DNA of 64,000 nucleotides from Prevotella sp. (GTDB lineage Bacteria; Bacteroidota; Bacteroidia; Bacteroidales; Bacteroidaceae): NCBI GenBank assembly GCA_017475265.1, contig JAFVFY010000069.1, positions 62,001 to 126,000 of the forward strand, read 5' to 3'. Shown piece by piece: positions 58,733 to 64,000 of this stretch (position 1 is its first letter; each line of letters starts with the position of its first letter). The notes under the pieces were generated by a model. It saw only the letters and a program-made list of their open reading frames with translations, ran no database searches and was not told where the DNA came from. The position numbers and the translations under genes were made by a program.

Positions 58733-59890
58733 TCAATTCGTGGTTGCAATCAGCAGATTCATGTATTGCTGTTTCTGACCCTCGTCCATCTTCGCGTTCT
58801 CGATGGCGGCCACCAAAAGCCGCATCAGCCAGTCGTAGCGTTCATGGTCGTGGCGGGCGTAGTAGGGCAGCAAGTCAGCGAGCAGCACGGCGTAGTTGGC
58901 GGACAGCCGCTGTCCAGTGGTCCACTCTGGGCGGAAGCTGACGAGCAAGTACTCCAGAATGTAGCGCTCCTCCACGTTGCGGCGCTTCACGGCGATGTTG
59001 TCGTAAGGCTTGTCGGAATATTTCAGCAGCAGTCCCTCGTTGTAGAGGTTGTTCTTCCACTGGTCGGTAATCGACGGCGGCGTGGTAGTGGAGAAATAGA
59101 CGTGACTGCCATACTTGTCGATGATGGCCTGGAGGATGTCATGCTCGAAGGCATCGTAGGAAGTGTAACCACCATCCTCCAGTGTGGGAAACTCAATCCC
59201 CAGCTTCTTGGACAGCCGCTCGCGGTATTCCTTCACGGCGAGGAAGGGTATGCAGACGATGGTCTTGTCGCGGTGCAGTCCCATGCCCTCCTGTATGAGC
59301 CATTTCGGGATGATGGCCGAGTCGCCGTTGCCCATGTAGATGGTGCCCGCGTCCATACCCTGCAGTTCGTTGTAGCTGTAGCGCAGTACGTTCTCGGAGT
59401 ATATGCCGCTGTCGAAGTAGCGCTTCGCCATCTGGCTCATGCGCGCCTCGTCGCCTTTCATGGCGAGGTAGCACACCCACTGATCGTAGTCGAAGAACTG
59501 CATCTCATCGGGTAGCTTTGCCAATGCAGATTCGGCATATTTGTCTCCATCGGTTTCGTCTGCATGACCAGAAGCAACGGCACGATAAGCACAATAGTTA
59601 TAGGTATAGCTGTCGGGAATGGCCTGCTTCATCTCGCTCATCACTTGACGCACCACACTATCGGAACTGGTACCCCACCAGCCCATGTAGTGTGCCGCAT
59701 GATAATAGTTCAGCCACGCCGTCTCGTTCGTCGGGTCCTTCAGTGTCTCCGCCTTCCAGGCCTCCTTCTGTTCCGTGTACCATACGAAGTCCTTCTCCGA
59801 CACGATGGGACTCTCGATACGTACTGCCTTTTGCGCCACAACGCCGAAACTCTGCACGGCCAGCGCCACAATCAATAATGCTTTTTTCAT
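58733..59890 (-). CDS. Exported protein of unknown function, first gene of the third ECF operon
   Basis: A 385-residue protein with signal peptide KKALLIVALAVQSFGVVAQ and an all-helical TPR-like mature part (WKAETLKDPTNETAWLNYYH, SYTYNYCAYRAVASGHAD, FDYDQWVCYLAMKGDEAR). The second half has LHRDKTIVCIPFLAVKEY and GSHVYFSTTTPPSI. I do not recognise a function. It is followed closely by the sigma factor and anti-sigma-like genes, so the three probably share a transcript. Confidence 0.65.
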   Translation of the reverse strand: MKKALLIVALAVQSFGVVAQKAVRIESPIVSEKDFVWYTEQKEAWKAETLKDPTNETAWLNYYHAAHYMGWWGTSSDSVVRQVMSEMKQAIPDSYTYNYCAYRAVASGHADETDGDKYAESALAKLPDEMQFFDYDQWVCYLAMKGDEARMSQMAKRYFDSGIYSENVLRYSYNELQGMDAGTIYMGNGDSAIIPKWLIQEGMGLHRDKTIVCIPFLAVKEYRERLSKKLGIEFPTLEDGGYTSYDAFEHDILQAIIDKYGSHVYFSTTTPPSITDQWKNNLYNEGLLLKYSDKPYDNIAVKRRNVEERYILEYLLVSFRPEWTTGQRLSANYAVLLADLLPYYARHDHERYDWLMRLLVAAIENAKMDEGQKQQYMNLLIATTN

Positions 59891-60025
59891 TTCCTTTTTG
59901 CTTTAAATGATTAAACTATTTTCGTCTCTCTGTTATTGCATACACAGAAAGACGGAAATCGTTCACGGGAAAGCAAAGAAAAATTGTTATGATTATCCGC
60001 TATCACCCAACGACCTGCGGTAGTT

Positions 60026-60057
60026 CAGTAGCCCACGCTTCCCAGCGTGGGCTACTA
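60026..60057. repeat. Family A palindrome, intergenic, symmetric copy
   Basis: CAGTAGCCCACGCTTCCCAG followed by CGTGGGCTACTA. Unlike the genic copies, both arms carry the TAGTAG/CTACTA flank, so it is a longer palindrome and perhaps the complete element. Confidence 0.9.
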
Positions 60058-60217
60058 TGGCCGACTATCGGGTACATGCGGATAATCATTTGTTTTCCAT
60101 CAGTTTAAACTGAGACGTTAGTAGCTGTCAGAAATGATAGTACAGGGAACGTTAATCGAAGGTACGGGGAAGGTGCCCGCTTGCCGTAACTTTGCTGTGG
60201 GATTGCCCGGAGCAAGA

Positions 60218-60305
60218 GTTAATTCACCGACGATGAACGTTAAATCGCCGACGGTGAACGTTAAATCGCCGACGGTGAACGTTAATTCAACGTCGGCGAT
60301 TTAAC
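60218..60305. repeat. 21-bp tandem array ending in an inverted unit
   Basis: Three units of GTTAAATCGCCGACGGTGAA (plus C) type are followed by a unit that turns into the inverse (CGTCGGCGATTTAAC), so the array closes as a hairpin. Confidence 0.9.
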
Positions 60306-60341
60306 TTTTTTCTTCCACCAACAAAAATCTCGCGGAACCAA

Positions 60342-60440
60342 CTATTTCCTGCTGACCTTCAGGTAGCCTCTCAGTGCCTTCACGTAAGCCTCGAAGGCCT
60401 GTCGGCCCATATCGGTGATGCGGCAGATGGTGCAGGGCTT
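60342..60440 (-). pseudogene. 3' fragment of a winged-helix transcriptional regulator
   Basis: About 33 codons read KPCTICRITDMGRQAFEAYV, then KALRGYLKVSRK and a stop. This is the wing and last helix of small MarR/PadR-like regulators (PF13601-like). The DNA-binding helix and upstream part are missing, so it is a remnant. Confidence 0.6.
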
Positions 60441-60498
60441 CTATGGTTGAGGTATACAGCTGCCAACATCGGCTGGATGTCTGTGGGGATGGAATGTA

Positions 60499-60816
60499 CT
60501 ATCTCTCTTCTATTATATATGGGAAAGTGTACCCTTCAATTCCGTTGGCACGGTATTCCCCATTGATGTAGGAAACGCGCCAAGGATGATAGGCTTTCAG
60601 CAATGCTGCCATCTCGGCGGCGAGAGGCTGGTTGTCGGCGGGCTTGCGCACCTTCACCTCGCACTCGACAAGATGTCCCGCTGCATTAACACGTGCCCGC
60701 TGGATGCTAAACACGATTCGCTTGACGTTGGCCAATTCGTGACCAGTAGCATACATAGTCAAGGCCAACAGTTCAATCGTAAAAACAAATATGAGTCTCT
60801 TTATCATGCCTTTCAT
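60499..60816 (-). CDS. Small exported protein of unknown function
   Basis: A 105-residue protein with signal segment LIFVFTIELLALTMYATG. The mature part (VNAAGHLVECEVKVRKPADN, AALLKAYHPWRVSYINGEYR) resembles the end of TonB-type C-terminal domains in its VECEVKV strand and the closing strand, but it is too short for certainty. It follows the NADase-like glycan-binding lipoprotein gene by 11 bp and may be co-transcribed. Confidence 0.6.
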   Translation of the reverse strand: MKGMIKRLIFVFTIELLALTMYATGHELANVKRIVFSIQRARVNAAGHLVECEVKVRKPADNQPLAAEMAALLKAYHPWRVSYINGEYRANGIEGYTFPYIIEER

Positions 60817-60827
60817 ACCATATTGAT

Positions 60828-61604
60828 TTAATGCACGTCGATTCCGTCGAAATAAAGTTCAGCAATGACCGTATCGTCGCAGCTCGCGCCGGGATAGACA
60901 TCGAGTATCTCGAACTTCAGCGTCCAGTCGGGCTTTGTTTCGTCGTGATAGCCGAGGGTGTCCACGTCGAAGCACTGCAAAGTGCGACTGTCCTGCAAGT
61001 TAAGTATGGCGTGAGGTTTGCCGTTATAGTACATACGTAGTTTCTTCACACGCGAATTGGCAGTCCAGGCCTTCTCGCTCTTTACATGGCCGTTCAGTAT
61101 CTTCACCTCAGTAATGCGTGGACACTTGCCCTCAAAGGTATAGGTCAGGCTCTCGCCAATGCCCTTTCCTTTTGTGGCCCAGACACTCTCGTGGCTGAAG
61201 TCGTGGGCATTCTCGCCCTTGTAGTCAAACGAGCCGGCAGACGGCAGACAACTCGAAGCCACGACGCTCTTCACCTCGCCGCCACAGTACCAACTGCATC
61301 TACAGCTATACAAATCTTCATAAATGGTGAGGTCGCCATACTTGCTCACGTCTTCAGGTGCCTTGCCCATGTCAACCAGTTCTTCGTACTTTTCCCATTC
61401 CGCCTTTGTCATCTTCGGCATGGCGATGACGCTTTGTGGCTCGATGACTTTCTCTTGGTTGACCGTGACACTGTCGTCGATGGTGACATACTCAGGCCTT
61501 GGTTCGCTGAGTTTCTGCGGCGACCTGCCACAGTTGGTCAGCAACAACGAGGATAGCAAATATACTGCAATGATAATACTGGAGCATCGACATTTTCTTA
61601 GCAT
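60828..61604 (-). CDS. Lipoprotein with NADase-type glycan-binding-like domain
   Basis: A 258-residue protein. Lipobox YLLSSLLLTNC after MLRKCRCSSIIIAV. A Cys-rich middle (YSCRCSWYCGGEVKSVVAS) is followed by GESLTYTFEGKCPRITEVKI and KKLRMYYNGKPHAILNLQDS, which fits the NADase-type glycan-binding (discoidin-like) domain family. It probably binds a surface or host glycan. The frame extends to 61718, but the ATG at 61604 gives the lipoprotein signal. It lies 38 bp after the M56 stop. Confidence 0.72.
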   Translation of the reverse strand: MLRKCRCSSIIIAVYLLSSLLLTNCGRSPQKLSEPRPEYVTIDDSVTVNQEKVIEPQSVIAMPKMTKAEWEKYEELVDMGKAPEDVSKYGDLTIYEDLYSCRCSWYCGGEVKSVVASSCLPSAGSFDYKGENAHDFSHESVWATKGKGIGESLTYTFEGKCPRITEVKILNGHVKSEKAWTANSRVKKLRMYYNGKPHAILNLQDSRTLQCFDVDTLGYHDETKPDWTLKFEILDVYPGASCDDTVIAELYFDGIDVH

Positions 61605-61642
61605 AATTTCAGAGGTTTTATTGTTAGTATCTATCTCCGCTA

Positions 61643-63403
61643 CTATTTCAGCCGGAAGTTGATGGGGAGGGTGTACTTCACCCGCACGGTCCGGCCATTC
61701 TGCTTGCCGGGCTTCCACTTCGGCATGGAGCCGACCACGCGGATGGCTTCGCCGTCGAGGTCGTCGCTGACCTTCTTCACTACCTTGGTGTTGCTGACTG
61801 TGCCGTCGGTCTCAACGATGAACTGCACCAGCACACGACCCTCCGTGCCAGCCTTGTGTGCGGCCTCGGGATAGCGCACGTTCTCCATCAGGAAGGTCAT
61901 CATCCCATCCATGCCGCCGGGGAACTCGGGCATCTGCTCCACCACGTCGAAGACATCCTCGTATTCCGACGTTGGTTCCGTCTTGGCTTTGGTGGTGATG
62001 ATGATGACTCCATTCTTGCCTTCTTCGCCGTAAACCTCGATGGCCGTCTTCTCTTTCAACACATCAACATGGTCGATGGTTCTGGAGTCGATGGCCTCCA
62101 AGTCGGCTTTAGTGGCACGTTTGCCGTCGATGATAATGAGTGGGTCGCCTTGACTGTCGATCGTGTCAATAACTATTAATTGTGGCGCAAGATCTGCGTC
62201 ACCAAGGCTCATCATGACGTTCTCCCCAGTGTAGGTGCCCGAGTCGGTCTGTACCTCGATGGTCTTGGCACCCACCTTTATCTGGCCGGCCTTGCGTCCT
62301 TTCTTCACCGGTTTCTGCTGTTGCCCGGCGGGAGAACCGTCGAGAGCAGCGGTGCCGTCGTAGACGTAGTTGGTAACTGTCTCGGCCTGCATGGCCAAAA
62401 CTGTGCCCACGATGGGCAGGAGTGCGAGCAGCTTCAGCCGGCTCGCGCGGCTTGATTTCTTATTGAGCATCATGTTTATGCGGTTTTTGAGGGTACTATG
62501 ACTGATGCCGTTTGCCACTGAGTACCCGCAGCGGCTGACGGCTTTTTGGATAAGCAGATACTGATACTGACGCATATTGATGCCTTGAGAGAGCACCGCC
62601 GCATCGGCCTCGTACTCATGGATGGCACGCAAGTCCTGGCGCAGCATCCACATCGCCGGGTTGAACCATTGCAGGGCGGTGAGCGTATCAACGAGGAGCA
62701 GGTCGAGCGAGTGCCGCAGGCGGATATGTCCCCGTTCATGGGCGATGATGGCAGTAGTAGGCAACGCCTCCGAGCGTTGCAGCCCCGGATTAGTGGGTAA
62801 CGCCTCCGAGCGTTGCAACCCCGTGTGAACGCAACGCTCGGAAGCGTTGCCCACTACAGCCTCGTAATCGCTGCGTGAGAGCACGATGTAGTGCATCCAG
62901 CTGAAGGGCGACACGTCCCTGGGAGCGCGGCCGTCCTCGTCCGTCGACATGGGAGCGCAGGCGTCTCGCCTGCCATTCGTGCGGGCGGGGACGCCCGCGC
63001 TCCCAACGACACAGATGACGGTACCGTCGGGTTGCGGATGTTGCTCGCTGCGACTTATTAGCAGCCAGACGCGGAGCAAGCTCAGGAGCGTATGCCCCAG
63101 CGTGGCTACCATGCCAGCGAAGAACACCGCCACGACGAGCGTCTGCCAGAGCGGTGTTTGCGGTTCTTCTACCATCGCGGTCAGGCCGCCGAGGCCGATA
63201 GTCCCAACACCCCCGCTCACCACCACCGTCTTGTGCATGGTGATGACACAAAGCGGCAGCACAAACGAGGCGACCGCCGTGGTGAGCAGCACCGCGCGGT
63301 TCACGCGGTGGAAGGTCTCACGGCTCAGCAACAGACGGTAGAACATGTAGAACACCGCTATCAGCACTGCCACCTTCAGGTCGTATGTCAGGAACGCCAC
63401 CAT
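61643..63403 (-). CDS. BlaR1/M56-family membrane metalloprotease with TonB C-terminal domain (paralogue 2)
   Basis: A 586-residue paralogue of the protein at 54232. Zinc motif IIAHERGHIRLRHS and AIHEYEADAAVLSQ. A plug-like LIIIDGKRATKADLEAIDSR segment precedes the TonB domain (VRYPEAAHKAGTEGRVLVQF). It should act with the BlaI-type repressor at 63439. Family C repeats (62754-62858) sit immediately before the HExxH motif, at the same place as in paralogue 1, giving VVGNASERC and GLQRSEALPT. Family D repeats (62918-63005) insert about 25 residues between ICVVG and SPFSWMHYIVLSR, where paralogue 1 reads VCVVDAPVAPFSWM without a repeat. Confidence 0.9.
   Translation of the reverse strand: MVAFLTYDLKVAVLIAVFYMFYRLLLSRETFHRVNRAVLLTTAVASFVLPLCVITMHKTVVVSGGVGTIGLGGLTAMVEEPQTPLWQTLVVAVFFAGMVATLGHTLLSLLRVWLLISRSEQHPQPDGTVICVVGSAGVPARTNGRRDACAPMSTDEDGRAPRDVSPFSWMHYIVLSRSDYEAVVGNASERCVHTGLQRSEALPTNPGLQRSEALPTTAIIAHERGHIRLRHSLDLLLVDTLTALQWFNPAMWMLRQDLRAIHEYEADAAVLSQGINMRQYQYLLIQKAVSRCGYSVANGISHSTLKNRINMMLNKKSSRASRLKLLALLPIVGTVLAMQAETVTNYVYDGTAALDGSPAGQQQKPVKKGRKAGQIKVGAKTIEVQTDSGTYTGENVMMSLGDADLAPQLIVIDTIDSQGDPLIIIDGKRATKADLEAIDSRTIDHVDVLKEKTAIEVYGEEGKNGVIIITTKAKTEPTSEYEDVFDVVEQMPEFPGGMDGMMTFLMENVRYPEAAHKAGTEGRVLVQFIVETDGTVSNTKVVKKVSDDLDGEAIRVVGSMPKWKPGKQNGRTVRVKYTLPINFRLK
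62754..62858. repeat. Family C repeats, three copies next to the M56 zinc site (paralogue 2)
   Basis: Units at 62754-62781, 62791-62820 and 62830-62858 (the last inverted) encode GLQRSEALPTT, GLQRSEALPTN and VVGNASERC just before IIAHERGH. The location matches that of the C repeats in paralogue 1. Confidence 0.93.
62918..63005. repeat. Family D repeats in M56 paralogue 2
   Basis: CTGGGAGCGCGGCCGTCCTC and GGGAGCGCAGGCGTCTCGCC units plus their inverse, in frame. Paralogue 1 shows the uninterrupted sequence. Confidence 0.92.
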
Positions 63404-63438
63404 ACCGATTTACGATTTACTAATTTACGATTTACGAT

Positions 63439-63831
63439 TTACGATTTTTCACCACTGCCGTGACCTTCCGTGTCAGGTTGTGATTCAATTTTCTCTATCA
63501 GTTCTTTCAGTTCGTCCACGGAAATCTTCTCTTCCTTCACGAAGGCAGAGACGGCACTCAGGTAGGAGTCGTTGAAGTAGTCGCGGATGATGCCTCCGAG
63601 GCTGCTTCGTCCGTACTCCTTCTCTGTGACGAGTGGGAAATACTGGTACGACGTGCCGTACTGCTTGTGGTCCAGGAAACCTTTCTTCTCCAAGATGCGC
63701 ACCGTTGTCGACAGCGTGTTGAAGTGCGGCCGCGGCTCGTCGTAGTACTCCAACAGCTCTTTCACGAACATAGGTCCGTGCTGCCAGTACAGCTCCATGA
63801 TCTCCCGTTCTTTCGTGGTCAACCTTTTCAT
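63439..63831 (-). CDS. BlaI/MecI-family repressor (pair 2)
   Basis: A 130-residue repressor: KRLTTKEREIMELYWQHGPM, FNTLSTTVRILEKKGFLDHK and YGTSYQYFPLVTEKEYGR. It is paralogous to the repressor at 56406. A 35-bp gap separates it from the M56 gene downstream. The two BlaI sites at 63895-63934 would let it repress its own operon until the M56 partner acts. Confidence 0.93.
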   Translation of the reverse strand: MKRLTTKEREIMELYWQHGPMFVKELLEYYDEPRPHFNTLSTTVRILEKKGFLDHKQYGTSYQYFPLVTEKEYGRSSLGGIIRDYFNDSYLSAVSAFVKEEKISVDELKELIEKIESQPDTEGHGSGEKS

Positions 63832-63894
63832 AATTTACGATTTACGAATTTTCAATTTACGATTTGCGTCAGTATCTGTATCCGTCGGCAAAGT

Positions 63895-63934
63895 AACTAA
63901 AACTTTTAGTTATATCCAACTAAACGCTTTAGTT
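63895..63934. promoter_or_regulatory. Twin BlaI-type operators
   Basis: AACTAAAACTTTTAGTT (63895-63911) and AACTAAACGCTTTAGTT (63918-63934) share AACTAAA...TTTAGTT, with centres 23 bp apart, so two dimers would bind on nearly the same DNA face. They lie about 65-100 bp before the repressor gene. Confidence 0.85.
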
Positions 63935-64000
63935 TTTAATGATTATTAAGCACTTTCCCTGCGATTTCTTAGTTGTTCACACAACAGGAGGAGCAATGAA

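Larger units (their letters stand above)
59891..60498. other. Gene-poor stretch with repeats and a gene fragment
   Basis: This 608-bp gap holds one intergenic family A palindrome (60026-60057), a 21-bp tandem array (60218-60305), and a short minus-strand fragment of a winged-helix regulator (60342-60440). Nothing else is seen. Confidence 0.7.

Noticed and set aside
1-64000. tRNA, rRNA, prophage, integrase or transposase genes
   Set aside because: I looked for tRNA T-loops, rRNA segments, and transposase or RAYT-type motifs and saw none. The short repeats therefore have no visible mobilising enzyme in this window.

Overview
The window looks like a chromosomal segment of a Bacteroidota member, most likely a Prevotella-type Bacteroidales. 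The evidence is: promoters of the Bacteroidetes form (TTTG, 19-20 nt, TAnnTTTG), TonB-dependent receptors, a C10 (streptopain-type) protease with a YxLDG...KKVVIR-type C-terminus, ECF sigma/anti-sigma operons, M56/BlaI pairs with TonB tails, a sulfatase and a pectate lyase. These are family-level calls made by reading; no database search was run.

Layout. 0-2 kb: end of a sugar/H+ symporter and a PL9-type pectate lyase. 2-11 kb: class II aldolase, a secreted C10 protease with a small downstream ORF, TypA/BipA, SerB, and a small exported protein. 10.9-31.8 kb: a large vitamin B12 locus. On + it carries the fused corrin-ring enzymes CbiH-CbiC, CbiE-CbiT, CbiG-CbiF and CbiJ-CbiD, then a HAD phosphatase. 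On - it carries CbiA, CbiP, a CobD-type decarboxylase, CbiB, BtuF and BtuC. Divergently, behind a cobalamin riboswitch, come a BtuB-like receptor, a lipoprotein CbiK-type chelatase and a second receptor. CbiG, CbiD and CbiK indicate the anaerobic early-cobalt route. No CbiL, BtuD or CobU/S/T is in the window. 31.8-46.4 kb: sulfatase, a DUF234 remnant, an AGCS transporter, an ATP-grasp-like protein, a 5'-nucleotidase-like protein, a DUF3737 protein, an M16 protease, a PatB/MalY-type PLP enzyme and RecQ. 46.7-64 kb: two paralogous ECF sigma/anti-sigma operons, a UDP-glucuronate decarboxylase-like SDR, an AbiEi/AbiEii pair, a third ECF operon, and two paralogous BlaI/M56-TonB regulator pairs with palindromic operators.

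The most unusual content is not a gene. At least seven families of short palindromic repeats, plus many runs of 7-nt tandem repeats, sit inside otherwise intact genes without breaking the frame. One family (core CCCACGCTTCCCAGCGTGGG) has about 20 full copies, 19 of them inside B12 genes. Another gives almost the same peptide (VGRSALPLG.SKN.SER) in CbiD and in an M56 protease. Paralogue pairs inside the window (two M56 proteins, two anti-sigma-like proteins) outline the insertions directly. Heptamer runs also form signal-peptide cores, fusion linkers and a riboswitch loop. This resembles the Rickettsia palindromic elements in principle, but the sequences and host genes differ. I know of no description of it for this group.
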